64,000 nucleotides of DNA. It comes from Gibbula magus (Eukaryota; Mollusca; Gastropoda; Trochida; Trochidae). Below, in pieces: positions 22,691-33,640 of the stretch. The stretch lies in assembly GCA_936450465.1 (NCBI GenBank), contig OW388293.1:50272040-50336039 (forward strand). The letters are read 5' to 3'. The stretch's first letter is position 1, and every line of letters begins with the position of its first letter. The position numbers were made by a program, and so were the translations under genes. Under the pieces are notes generated by a model, which did not search any database, was not told where the DNA came from, and saw nothing but the letters and a program-made list of their open reading frames with translations.

Positions 22691-24216
22691 AAATGTTTGA
22701 TAAGTCGATATCTATTTTGAAAAATGGTAATCTTGGTTTGAGTTCGGAAAAGCATTTCCGACAGTACTTTTTAGATGGTGACTATGTAAGCAGGTCATAT
22801 TTTTTACTTGAGGAATAAGTTACGAAAGAGGAATATTTAATTGTTAATCATACGGATGCATCAAACTAGAGTATTCAACGTTTCAGTTATCTTTCGTTGT
22901 CATATCTTGGATCGTATATCCAAAGACATTCACAGTGGTTTCATAATTCTTCATATCAGAAATTTAATGTTGAAATGAAAGCACTTCACAGGGTATCTTA
23001 TCCTTTTTTTCTTAGAAAAATATACACAAATCTAAAACATGTGATGGGTAGGTCTTTATACGTTCATGGTTTATATAAAATCATTTTGAATCAAATTTAA
23101 TTGACATTATGAAACATGGTAAACCAAAAATTAACACTCATACATAATAAATAGACAGAACTAAAGTTATTAATGTATAAAGAAAATGAATTAACTGTAA
23201 CTTCACAACAAGACGAAACAATGTCCTCGAAAACAGTCATAAAAAATCAAAAGAAATTTGATGTAAATTTTATAAACTAGGAATACGGTGTATTTTCATC
23301 AGATTGCCTGCAGCAATTACCTAATTAGTTTTAATATCTAATATATAGTCACGACGCTGGACACGAATACGCATTTATTGGAATTTTTATTGCTGTAAAA
23401 TTGTTCATACATCATCAGAGTTTGATATTTTTTTTATTGTTATGTCAAGTACACTTGGGGTGTTGAAATCGCATTTTCAAAATGGTTTTTGGCCACAGAA
23501 TGTTTGACATTCAACTTAAAAATTAATGAAATGTAGAAATTTAATTAATAAGCGATAGTCGAAATCAAGAACCTTCTTGAACTTAAATTTGTTGATGCGT
23601 CTTTACCTGTTTTGACTCTCCTATCTCGTCCAGTGTATGGAGATTCGAAACGACCGCGATTTTCACAACGTATGTTTCTCAGTAATATGACCAGATAATG
23701 TTTTGAAATTTTAGATTTAGTTCCGTGGGCTTCTGAAGGCATGATGTGTCTCTGTTTCAGTCGTGTTTAACACCCTTGGGTTGAATCATCTTGTATATTG
23801 TATGGTGACGTTTCTTTTGCGGTTGACTGTAATGTTTCCCAATCTGTTATGATGTCTTTTGACGTTACTTTTATTAAGAAGATACTCATCAAAATTAGTT
23901 AAATTGGATAAAGCGTGAAATCATCTAATGACGGAAGGGGGTAACATTTGAGTTTTGCAAAGCCAAAAGATAGAAGACTTAACACTTGCATATACTTTCA
24001 CAGTTGTCAGAAAGCACTGCCCAGAACGTGACTGTCGGTCGTACAAACACACGCCTGCGTGTTGATGACGTCAGACGCCTGATGATTTTGCTTGAGATGT
24101 TCTGCTATCGGTCCTAAGCTCTCGGCATGTGTCTGTCACTCTGTTCGTGGAGGTGTTTGTCGTTGTCTGATACGTTGATTGCGGTGGTCCTAGAGGTGCG
24201 TCTATGATCGTGACAT
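22691..24216. other. No recognisable gene
   Basis: AT-rich sequence with frames up to 67 codons and no domain that I recognise. Part of 23440-23530 weakly resembles 19010-19090. Confidence 0.5.
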
Positions 24217-24424
24217 GTCAGGGCAGATCGTGGTTTCCAGGGCAGACCGTGGTTTCCAGGTCAGACCGTGGTTTCCAGGTCAGACCGTGGTTTCCAGGGC
24301 AGACCGTGGTTTCCAGGGCAGACCGTGGTTTCCAGGGCAGATCGTCGCTTCCAGGGCAGATTGTCGCTTCCAGTGCAGATTGTCGCTTCCAGGGCAGATC
24401 GTCGCTTCCATGGCAGATCGTTGA
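24217..24424. repeat. 19-bp minisatellite, about 11 copies
   Basis: The unit 'gggcagaccgtggtttcca' repeats with period 19. The first half carries 'gtggtttcca' and the second half a 'gtcgcttcca' variant, so two variant blocks lie side by side. Because 19 is not a multiple of 3, every frame is read through in turn. The frames at 24204-24584 on both strands are by-products. Confidence 0.9.
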
Positions 24425-25389
24425 CGTTGACGTGCACACTATAATCCCTTGAGGCGCTATGTCTTATTCTCAGACAACTTCCAGTGTCCAATCTGCAGTT
24501 TCTTATGCGTTTGGAACGGAGACGTCTGTTGCCACAATAATAAGACTTTTTACCGATACATTTTAACCGATGACTTTTTCCCAAAGATTTTCTGTGTGAC
24601 CAGTTTGTTGGAGCTGCTGAATGAGGGTGGATGTTGCCGTGGTAGAAGAGTCCAAGGTTTTCTCAACGTGACATCTGCGGAGTATCTGTCAGTATTCGTG
24701 ATGTGGTTTTACAATGACACTAGTGACAGCGAGCAACACAGAGGCAGTGTATATTATATATATATCGCATATTGCACTTATTATTGCAGCTGCGAGTTAA
24801 ACGAGTTTACCTGAGTCTGGATTTGGAATTGTTACATTCCATTGAATGTTTAAACGTTTCTATGAACGGGAGAAACTAAAGAGGACACAACATTTTGTAA
24901 TATTTAAAAAGATACAATTTCTTCAGGAATAAACAATTGGGTCACGTTAATTTCGTAAGTGGTTACAGTTTAAACAACAAAGTAATGAACTTATAACAAA
25001 TTGTTGTATGCTCGTTTGCTCATAGTCTATGTTCATATATTTTTGTATTTTGTCAGAGCTCTGTGATCCCAAATGAATAAGGTGGTTGAGTATGGAATGT
25101 GTCTAACGTATTGTGAAGCATAAATACTGTCATGGCTTCGGTTGATTGATCCGTTCTTTCAGCAGAGATGTGAATGAATGAACCAATAGTTGCATCACGT
25201 GTTCGAGGAAACGGTTGACATGTTCTGCTCAACCGATGTCACCTGTCATTCACAAACTTTCTTAAAACATAAAAGAAAATAATTAATATCAGTTCAAGTT
25301 GAAGTTTCTAAAACTTAATGAATATAACAAAGTATACTCCTTTTCGTCCTTAGTAAAGAAATTTAAGTCCAATTTTTAAAGCGAAATTG
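24425..25389. other. Unrecognised sequence with one 121-codon frame
   Basis: The plus-strand frame at 24449-24814 (MRRYVLFSDNFQCPICSFLC...) has several cysteines but no pattern that I can assign, and it ends in a low-complexity TATATATA stretch. I see no splice or promoter support and do not call it a gene. Confidence 0.4.
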
Positions 25390-25670
25390 AGAGAATATTT
25401 TGTTTGACGCAGTTTGAATACTTTATAGTCATAGAAGATCGATTACGAAATGTCAATGCCTTTGTTAGCAGCAGATTAGGTTGGTTATATTTAACAGGGG
25501 TCTTCATCAGTGTGCCTCCACTGCGGTTCTATAGAAATTCATCAAACAGGAATTAATCAACCAACTGGCTGAGGATTTTAAGACGACGTAAGCTCGTTTC
25601 TGTTGAAGGGAATTTCACTGATGATGTGAGATTGTGAAATACTTCATCAACATGTCAAAATGCAACAGAA
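25390..25670 (-). repeat. Dispersed repeat, copy 2 of an inverted pair
   Basis: Reverse complement of 5286-5570. 'gaaatgtcaatgcctttgtt', 'agcagcagattaggttggtt', 'ttaagacgacgtaagctcgt' and 'gattgtgaaatacttcatca' are the matching landmarks. Homology extends outward to 'gacgcagtttg', near 25407. Confidence 0.8.
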
Positions 25671-25914
25671 ATAAATTTACAATTTGCAATTACAATGTAC
25701 AAATAAGTAGTTTATTTAGAATAATTTTAATCGAACTAATTCAGTAAAATAAGTAACTTAGGCCCTTTTCTCATGCACGAATTTACATACATGAGTAAAT
25801 TTACACACTATGTAATTATACATACATGTGTAAAAGTAAATATACTTTCTGTTCACATGTAGTTAAGCATTATGTTGTATTTGTCAATTACATACAGCCA
25901 TGTATTATAATAAA

Positions 25915-26061
25915 TAGAGGTTATCATGAGAGGGTGTTTTGGGATGGTCAATATCCTGCATAAGAATAAACATTGTATTGCCTTGGCGAGCTAAATACAT
26001 TGTGTTTATTCCTAATGCAGGATATTTACCACCCCAAAACACACGAGCATGATAACTTCTT
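25915..26061. repeat. Foldback sequence inside the Harbinger element
   Basis: 'gaggttatcatg...gtgttttgggatggt...atatcctgcat...gaataaacattgtatt' is mirrored by 'aaatacattgtgtttattcc...atgcaggatat...accaccccaaaacac...catgataactt'. The arms are about 65 bp with a short loop near 25986-25997. It may be a separate MITE nested in the transposon. Confidence 0.75.
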
Positions 26062-27052
26062 TATCATACCATGTCACTCTTCATTCATTTTGTGCAAAAC
26101 AGCATGACAACATTAATTTTAATTAAAAGTTGAACTTTACTGTAAATACGCGTATTGATATATGCAAATGAACTGCGTGCTATTCTCACAGTAAAATGAC
26201 ACAAAATAACGCCTCCTAAATTATGCTTTCAGTGAAAGTAATTGTTAATTTTGGCATGATCTTAATTTTCAATGTTTTAATACGTTTTAAAATACGTTTT
26301 TTAAATGAAAAATAATTAAGGTGAGGACAGCGAATTCGAACTCACGTCCTTTCGTGTAATCGTGAGTTTAGGGGACTCCATCTTGAAGGGGCGAGAGTTG
26401 TTTCCCTTCCGCCCGGTTGCAAATGGCGACGCACACATCACACGGAGAGCTAAACTGAATGTTGGCAGCGAATTCTAAAATCTCCTTTACAAAAGTCACA
26501 TTATAGAACAGTGAAGATTGACGTTCGATAAATGCATATGTAACTCAAACTGCCTTTGTTACCTTGGAGTATGTATAAAGTGTTTACTGTGTAGTTTTCG
26601 ACTCGCGATGAACATGTTTTGGCAATGCTTGATCATAATAATTGTTTCCGTAATATGCATTGCACTATGTTTGTTTTGTCATTTCTCAAATTAATGTAGA
26701 TCTATATGAAATGAAGACTGAAGTGTATCTATTTACATGAAGCCATTACGCTATTACAACTGTTACGGTTATTACAGGCGTTCGAAATGTTAATGCTTGT
26801 GACGTCATTTTCAAAAGAAGTTCCGTCACTTGACCTCTGTAATTTGCATCTTTATCCGTATATGACCCCAACGGATACCGAAAATATCCGTTGCCTTTAT
26901 CCTGCCGAGAACACCATCCATTGTATGATAAACGAAAATATATGAGTAGATTCAGTCTAGCGCCAGCTTTCATGATGTTAAGACTTCTTGGCTCCAAGAG
27001 AAGAAGAGATTTTCCCTATTTTTTTTAGCACAGGCCTTGTGCTGGGTCTGGT

Positions 27053-27750
27053 TCAAGAAAAGAGAGTATGGTCAAAAGAGAGGACAAGGGATTGGTGGGA
27101 TCCCAATGCCAATTCAAGTCGACTTTTTCTCTGCTTCTTTTCTCCCGACTTCATCTTTTTTTTTCCTTTCTCCTCTTTTTCATCGCTTTCATTTGTGGAC
27201 TGTTCGTTCTTTGCATCGCTGGCTTGTGGCATTGGTGTATCATCATCCGGAATTTGTGTTGGAGTCTGTTCAGGGTTGGACTCCATGCTCTCATCATCAC
27301 GAGTATTATCATCATCATTCTCAGGCAAATGCACAGGATCTTCATCTTCATTACATGATTCTGCATTTGATGAGTCATCCATTGTAAGTCGACGTTTGGA
27401 TCCCATACTCTCAAGTAGTTTCACAGGTGACGTCGCTGGCCGCTGTCCAAGGATTTCATTGAGCTGATGATAAAATTTGCAAAGATTTCTTCCTTTGCCG
27501 CTTGTGTTCTGCTTCTTTTTGCATTCTCTAAAGGACCTTTTCAGGGTGTGCATCCGCACTTTACACTGAACAGCATTTCTCTCATGTCCCTGCTTCGTCA
27601 TTTCTTTGGAAATCATTTGATAAATGGATCCACAATTTTTCTTTGGATCCTCAAGTTGTTCTTCAACATTTTTTCCTGCCAGATAGCAAGCAAACATTCA
27701 GTGGATTCATTAGTCCAAGCAGAGCCTCTACCCTTCTTTTTCGCTGCCAT
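27053..27750 (-). pseudogene. Harbinger-associated Myb/SANT-like DNA-binding protein, frameshifted
   Basis: In PIF/Harbinger elements a Myb-like protein binds the transposon ends and helps bring the transposase to DNA. The minus-strand ATG at 27750 opens MAAKKKGRGSAWTNESTECL, an N-terminal SANT/trihelix helix with its key tryptophan. It runs to about 27675. The rest lies one frame over: 27053-27697 reads a basic stretch with 'CGSIYQMISKEM', 'CKVRMHTLKRSFRECKKKQN' and 'FYHQLNEILGQRP', which completes the trihelix. An acidic, low-complexity linker and a lysine-rich C terminus follow. The frame changes at an A6 run (T6 on plus, 27669-27674). It is either a real inactivating indel or a homopolymer error. 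Total length is about 232 codons. Confidence 0.7.
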
Positions 27751-28334
27751 TTCAATTGAAACCAGACAACAGAATGAAGCTAGACAGTCGAGTCATGTGA
27801 CGTCTGACTCTTTATAGAGATGATGAAATCTCCCGCCATTTCTATTTATAGTTATTATGCTTTTGCATACAGGAGTAAATATACGTTCCATTCTCATGAC
27901 ACAGTTTGCATAGTGTGTATAAATACGTATATGTAAATTTACATTTACATGACCTCCTGAGGTCGTGTAAAGTTACTCCTAGTGCAATAATACTCATGTA
28001 TGTAATTGCGTTCTCATGACACTTTTACATACCCCAAATACATTTACATACATACGTAAATTTACTAACATATGTAAAGGTGTGCATGAGAAAAGGGCCT
28101 TATTTGCTTATATTGAAATCTTTAAGGTTAGATGTCATGCAACGATTTTAAATTTCTGAAATCGGCCCTTTATAAATAATTTATGTTAGACTTTTTTGAA
28201 AACCCGCCTTATTTAGCCACGGCGGCCAGAATGAAAATCTGCGGAGTGTGGTCCCTGAAGCGATTCCTCCAGTGACGTCACAAGATGAATCTCATTATCG
28301 GCGATAGTCATAAACAAATTTTAAATAAGACAAC

Positions 28335-28550
28335 TTAAATTTTCAATATGTCAATATATATGTTGCCAATGCGTTTGGATGTCACAGTATGACCATCATC
28401 AGGCCTTTCAGCGGTTACTCCATTCTGAAGATAGCGCTCGCGAAGTCGTATAATGGTCACTCGGTGACATCCAAAGGCATTGGCAACATCGTTGTTTGTC
28501 GACCCCATCTGCAACATCCCCAGAGCTCTTTCTCTTTCTCCACTTGTCAA
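28335..28550 (-). pseudogene. Tc1/mariner-type transposase N-terminal helix-turn-helix fragment
   Basis: The minus-strand frame has 'SGERERALGMLQMGSTNNDV' followed by 'ANAFGCHRVTIIRLRERY' and 'RPDDGHTVTSKR'. That is the first paired-like helix-turn-helix of Tc1-like transposases, with the R-P-x-x-G linker after it partly decayed. No second DNA-binding domain or catalytic domain follows. The end reuses 'gacatccaaacgcattggca', close to an upstream stretch 'gacatccaaaggcattggca', suggesting a local rearrangement. It is a fragment. Confidence 0.75.
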
Positions 28551-28656
28551 TCATGCAAAGTAGGCACCTTTTATACCCCGTAGAAGCATTCAGTTCATGC
28601 AAATGCTCCTTGAATTTTGCTACATTTGAGTGATAATGCGTTTGGGTGGTAAACAA

Positions 28657-29488
28657 AAAATTAAATCATTTTCAAGCAAAAGTGTTCACATAACTAATCG
28701 TCTGTGTTCCTAAATACTATTAAGTCATTTGACAACACAGTGAACTCGTTTTCACTAAGGTTAATTACGGGAAAAGATATTAAATGACTAATGAAATCTT
28801 TCACACTTAAACTTACTCAATAACAGTATTTTTCATCGTTCAGGGGTTATGATGTAAAGCATACAACCTTTTTGTCTAGTCGCAAAAGTAAAAGTTACTT
28901 TCAACTTCTTCTGGACAGCTAAATCACATTTATTGGTTACTACCAGCCTGGTCGAAAACCGAACAATTTTAAACTTCTTAAGTAAGATGCATTTTGCCAC
29001 AATATGAAACTATCAGGAATTTTAAACGTGTTATTAGCATAAAGCTACGTTATTCAGCTTTCTTTTGAACAATTCATTTCTCAATTATCGATGTCTTTGA
29101 TACTTAAAAAGTTGTTTTTAAAAAGCTGGGTAACGTTTCTTTTGGCGTTTAGTGTATCTCAGACCCGAAAAGCAGCGAATTAAAAATGGTATAATTAACG
29201 TTTAGTTGAACACTTAGGAAGTCGTTCAGCCGAGTAACGGGCATTTGTAATTTAGTCTTCGTCATTAATTCTATACAATTTAGTCTTCGTAAATAAGCCT
29301 ACCGTCCACCAATAGCAATGAATTCATCGACATGATGTGTGAGGCGATCTAGTATAAGCATTGAGTTTCGCAAGTTCCTTTTAACAGGCGCTGCTGTTTG
29401 AACAAACTGAAATCCGACGGTTGCTGCAGTGGAACTGTGTAGTTGGTTCTATCCTCCTCTTCCACCAATGTATCTGTATCCGCTATCG

Positions 29489-29491
<3 letters not shown>
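28657..29491. other. No recognisable gene or element
   Basis: AT-rich sequence without tandem repeats or frames that I can assign. Confidence 0.5.

Positions 29492-29553
<62 letters not shown>
29492..29553. repeat. (TA)n microsatellite with one TG interruption
   Basis: Alternating TA over about 62 bp with a single 'gtat' break. Frames on both strands translating to repeated YI are by-products. Confidence 0.95.
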
Positions 29554-29884
29554 AGAGGATGTGTGAAATAAAGAGAACTGGATATGCTATCAAATATGAT
29601 GGTATGGTAAAGAGAAAAAATTGCGCATATACTTAGAACTTTGTGAAGAATGGGTGTTACGGATGTGGTGGCACATGCTTGACTATTAGTTACTGATTTA
29701 TTCATCTTTTACTTCTTTAATTGAGTTTTACTTCATATTCCATGGAATCTATTTTAGCAAATATATGTTTTTGATCATGTTATGCCATTTGTATTATTAA
29801 TTAGAAAGATGTAGTCAAGTCACTGTAATGTTAAGTCTCGAGGTCAGACATCACATCTACCGAAAGACTCGTTGGACAATTCTC

Positions 29885-30605
29885 CAGGGTGGTCCTCCTG
29901 ATGGTCCTCCTGATGGTCCTCCTGATGGTCCTCCTGATGGTCCTCCTGATGGTTCTCCTGATGGTCCTCCTGATGGTCCTCCTGATGGTTCTCCTGATGG
30001 TTCTCCAGGGTGGTCCTCCTGATGGTCCTCCTGATGGTCCTCCTGATGGTCCTCCTGATGGTCCTCCTGATGGTCCTCCTGATGGTTCTCCTGATGGTCC
30101 TCCTGATGGTCCTCCTGATGGTCCTCCTGATGGTCCTCCTGATGGTCCTCCTGATGGTCCTCCTGATGGTCCTCCTGATGGTTCTCCTGATGGTTCTCCA
30201 GGGTGGTCCTCCTGATGGTCCTCCTGATGGTCCTCCTGATGGTCCTCCTGATGGTTCTCCTGATGGTTCTCCAGGGTGGTCCTCCTGATGGTCCTCCTGA
30301 TGGTCCTCCTGATGGTCCTCCTGATGGTCCTCCTGATGGTCCTCCTGATGGTCCTCCTGATGGTTCTCCTGATGGTCCTCCTGATGGTCCTCCTGATGGT
30401 CCTCCTGATGGTCCTCCTGATGGTCCTCCTGATGGTCCTCCTGATGGTCCTCCTGATGGTTCTCCTGATGGTTCTCCAGGGTGGTCCTCCTGATGGTCCT
30501 CCTGATGGTTCTCCTGATGGTCCTCCTGATGGTCCTCCTGATGGTCCTCCTGATGGTCCTCCTGATGGTCCTCCTGATGGTCCTCCTGATGGTCCTCCTC
30601 ATGGT
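29885..30605. repeat. 12-bp minisatellite (GGTCCTCCTGAT)n, about 60 copies, with block structure
   Basis: The 12-bp unit is almost perfectly repeated. A GGTTCTCCTGAT variant is placed irregularly. The array is divided into blocks by 'ggttctccagggtgg' at about 29999, 30192, 30265 and 30470, each block ending in two GGTTCTCC variants. The breaks change frame, so plus-strand GPPD repeats and minus-strand DHQE or RRTI repeats each stop at block edges. That argues against a translated protein. The 264-codon minus frame (29844-30638) is an open reading of the repeat. Confidence 0.9.
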
Positions 30606-30783
30606 CCTGCAGATCTTAACCTCAGTGAACGGTGTCAAGACACCATTTTATTCCTTTATGGAAAGACGAATTGCTATATCACACCATTTCCTAACTTAAT
30701 ACTTCGACATTACATGAGTTCCCCGTCTCTAAAATACAAATAAACCAAATTGATGCTCACACTGACACGTTTTGTCAAGCATA

Positions 30784-30913
30784 GGCCAAGTTTAGCGCAA
30801 ATATGTTCCGCAACAGAGATGAACGACCAGTTTTCCCCTATGCGCCAACTTCTAACATAGGGAAAACTGGTCGTTCATCTCTGTTGCGGAACATATTTGC
30901 GCTAAACTTGGCC
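30784..30913. mobile_element. Near-perfect inverted-repeat element, 58-bp arms
   Basis: The arm beginning GGCCAAGTTTAGCGCAAATA is mirrored by the arm ending TATTTGCGCTAAACTTGGCC. The arms differ only by one C in a CCCC/CCC run. A short spacer, 'cgccaacttctaa', separates them. A half copy with part of the spacer lies at 56449-56518, so this is a mobile or dispersed family. Confidence 0.8.
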
Positions 30914-30941
30914 CCTTTTTACTCCTTATGGCAAAATGTGG

Positions 30942-31012
30942 GGCACAGAGGTGTGGTGGTTAGCGTCCTGGCCTCTCACGCCAGAGACCCGGGTTCGAAT
31001 CCCGGTGGAGAC
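30942..31012 (+). pseudogene. tRNA-Glu(CTC)-like pseudogene or SINE head
   Basis: The anticodon arm CTGGC-CTCTCAC-GCCAG has a perfect 5-bp stem and a CTC anticodon. The T arm CCGGG-TTCGAAT-CCCGG is perfect and contains a canonical B box. The D arm resembles that of tRNA-Glu. The acceptor ends (GGCACAG and TGGAGAC) pair at only about half of their positions, so this is not a functional tRNA by this reading. 'ataataataaatt' follows, as after a retroposed tRNA. Confidence 0.55.
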
Positions 31013-31769
31013 ATAATAATAAATTAATTTTGCGACCTGGCTTGGTCTCATACTGTGTGGTATTCTCAGCTTTTTAAATGTACAATTCCTTCAGAGTAAT
31101 ACTATGTGTAGCGCAATATAAAATATACATTTATTACTTATGAAACGAGGTCTGTCATTGTCTAACTTCATACTTCAATATCAATTAGTCTGTAAAATAC
31201 AAATACATTAAACTGATGCTTGACAGAAGCCTTATTTCAAGTACACTGCCACCAAAGGATGTGTTACTTGACATTTGCAGTGACGTGTCCAATATGAGCG
31301 GTTGAACGCATTCAGTGAACGTCATGCGATCTTGAAGTAATCATCTCGATAGAAACCCATAACAAAATCATTAAAATGAGTGACAAATGAGAGTCAGTAC
31401 ATATGTCCGTGTAAGCAAATTAAAATTAAAAAAGAAATTAAGGGTAACGTATATTCATTTATAAACTCAAAGGAGTTTTATGCATGATTGTTTAATTCAG
31501 ATATACATTTAATGGAAGCTACTTACACTGGTACAAACGAACTTAAGCAAAACGTCTTGATTCAGCAAATCAGAATTACTATCAAGAAACGGGGACAAAT
31601 CAATCTTTATTGATATCATATGACATTAATTTCAAAATGGTGTTGTAAGCACCAACATAAATCAAGCTTTAAGTTAGATTTATGTATTTTTTACATGAGT
31701 TTATATTTATATTTATATAATTATATTTTATTGATTGGCATTAGTCACAGAGAGACACTCTTTATATTT

Positions 31770-32440
31770 AAAGGGACATTAAGTGTTTATGTGTTGGAGT
31801 CACATTATGTCAAACGTTAAAGGTCTAGAAAGGTGAAATGTTGTGCACAGACTCCTTGGCCAATGGGGATTCTAAATTGTAGATTTGGCGATCTCATGAC
31901 CCCAAGATGGGTCACATGGATCATGACTTAAGAAAAGCTATTTTCATCTTCTACTCCAGTACCCAAAGGTCTAGAGAGCTGAAATATTGTTTACAGACTC
32001 CTTGGCCAATGAGGATTCAAAATTGTATTTGGTGATCCCTTGACCTAAAAAAGGTCACAGGGGTCACAGCCTAGACAACTCTATTTCCATCTTTTTCTCA
32101 AGTACTTCAAATGTGTTATACCTGTGATGAATTCTCCTGGAATTTACATTTTGAAATTTATTTGGTTTATTGTTTAAATACTGATGAGCTACAGAGCACA
32201 TCGTTAAGCATATCATACCTTGTATCATGCCTTAATAATGTATATTCTAGTTTTACACACTGAAACTATGTCGACTTCACTTGTAGATTTTTAAATTCTC
32301 CTCTGCATTTGTTATGTATTAAGCCTTGTCAAATATTTGTCAGTTATGTGGAGAGGGCTTCTATAAGTTTTATAACTTGTGTCAAATCCATTTCTTAAAT
32401 GAATAAAATATGTTTTTAATCAATCAATATCAATCCTTTC
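31770..32440 (+). mobile_element. Probable LINE 3' end with (TCAA)-rich tail and inner tandem pair
   Basis: From 31819 a roughly 147-bp block is repeated twice: 'aaaggtctagaRagSTgaaat' then 'cacagactccttggccaatg', at 31819 and 31966. The downstream part ends in AATAAAATATG at about 32402, followed by 'aatcaatcaatatcaatc'. An AATAAA signal followed by a short tandem tail is the usual 3' end of CR1- or L2-like LINEs. No coding region is present, so the clade is unknown. Confidence 0.45.
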
Positions 32441-33446
32441 TTATATTGTATTAAGAAGTCAAAAACAGTTGAAGACAGAAGACATGTTGAAGATTCAGCC
32501 ATTCCTCACCCATGGACTGACCATCGGTCTCTGAAAATAGATAATACTAAAAGCGACAATGATTCGAAGAAAATTATATTTCAATAATCCAGGAATATCT
32601 AGCTTTATTCAGTAAATCGTAAATGCTATCATCACAAGGTTAATGGTGAAGTAAAAGTGAAACGATGGATATACCCTCTCTACATAAAGAGAATCATGTC
32701 ATATGATAAGAGGAATATATTGAAAGGCCATTTACCAAAAAAATCAATGATTTATTGAAAAACATGATTCAGAAGACTGAGAGGCGGGCTTTCAATATTC
32801 CAGGAATATCTAGCTTTTTCAGTAAATTGTAAATGAGAAACATCTTATAAGATAAGAGGAACCTTACAGAATTGGCATTTTGAAAAAATCAATAATTGAT
32901 TGAAAACTATGACCAGAAGACTGATAGACAGGCTACGGTGTCCTCTGGGTTCTGGTCAGGAGTTCATACAATCTGCATCCATCCCAGCGAGACGAATATA
33001 CACACGACTAGCATGTCGTTAGTAGATCAATAGAAACCACGTGACTTCGGAGAATAGCTGATAATCTATTTATGTGGTTTTTACTTTTATCAACGTCTTC
33101 AGTTACCCGTTACGCCTCACACCTGGAATCTTGAATAGAAGCATAGTATTTGACTACAAACCGTATTGTCAGTCATACGAATTGATTAATAATGAGCAGG
33201 TAAATTTTCGTTAATTGGATGTTTGAATAATGAAAGCTATCAATAATCTATTCAACACCTGGACGCACCTTTACCAATGCAATCGTGGATACTTCTGGAT
33301 TTGTCTCGTTGTAAAAATATTTAACTAAATTTCTAAGTCACTGCCATCTATTTGAATAGTTTGAATGGTTTGTAAATGTGATGACTGCAATTGAAACTAA
33401 ATTTGATTGTGCAAATTAAATCATATGATCATAGTCATTTCAAATA

Positions 33447-33640
33447 GGTCCGCCAGCCGCGGTATATTGTCCGATTTTCGATCAAAATCGCGAATTTCAC
33501 TGAAAGAAAGGAAGTAGCATTAAAATGGTAATTTCCGTAACGGTCAGTACTTCTTGATAAAACATAATATGGAAATGTTTCTGGTATAAATCCCAACACA
33601 TCCCTATATAATGACCCTATTCCGTCCCGAATTATCCTGA
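33447..33640 (+). mobile_element. Family B MITE fragment, right half
   Basis: Matches 36070-36230 of the complete element: 'attgtccgattttcgatcaa', 'aaaatggtaatttccgtaac', 'ggtcagtacttcttgataaa'. No inverted terminus is seen on the left. Confidence 0.6.

Larger units (their letters stand above)
25761..28099. mobile_element. PIF/Harbinger-type DNA transposon, 2.34 kb
   Basis: Both ends carry the same 18-bp inverted repeat, GGCCCTTTTCTCATGCAC. Both are flanked by TTA (25758-25760 and 28100-28102), the 3-bp target duplication typical of PIF/Harbinger elements. Inside each end are many TTTACATA/TATGTAAA words, which look like subterminal binding sites. The minus strand carries a Myb/SANT-like gene (27053-27750), the usual second gene of this superfamily. 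I could not find the DDE transposase frame, so the element is probably internally reduced. A foldback sequence sits at 25915-26061. Confidence 0.85.

Noticed and set aside
24204..24584. Several frames rich in QGRSWFPG or ETTVCPGN
   Set aside because: They are shadow readings of the 19-bp minisatellite.
24449..24814. 121-codon cysteine-containing frame
   Set aside because: Its cysteines do not form a pattern that I can assign, and it runs into a TATA microsatellite. Left as unassigned sequence.
26330..26400. tRNA-like sequence on the minus strand (GAGTTCGAATTCG)
   Set aside because: A B-box-like word is present, but I found no A box or clover-leaf arms at suitable spacing.
29844..30743. Proline/glycine-rich and DHQE-rich open frames, e.g. 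264 codons on the minus strand
   Set aside because: They come from the 12-bp minisatellite. The frame changes at each block junction, and GPPD has Gly every fourth residue, so it is not collagen-like.
30942..31012. Functional tRNA-Glu gene
   Set aside because: Anticodon and T arms are good, but the acceptor stem pairs at only about half of its positions.
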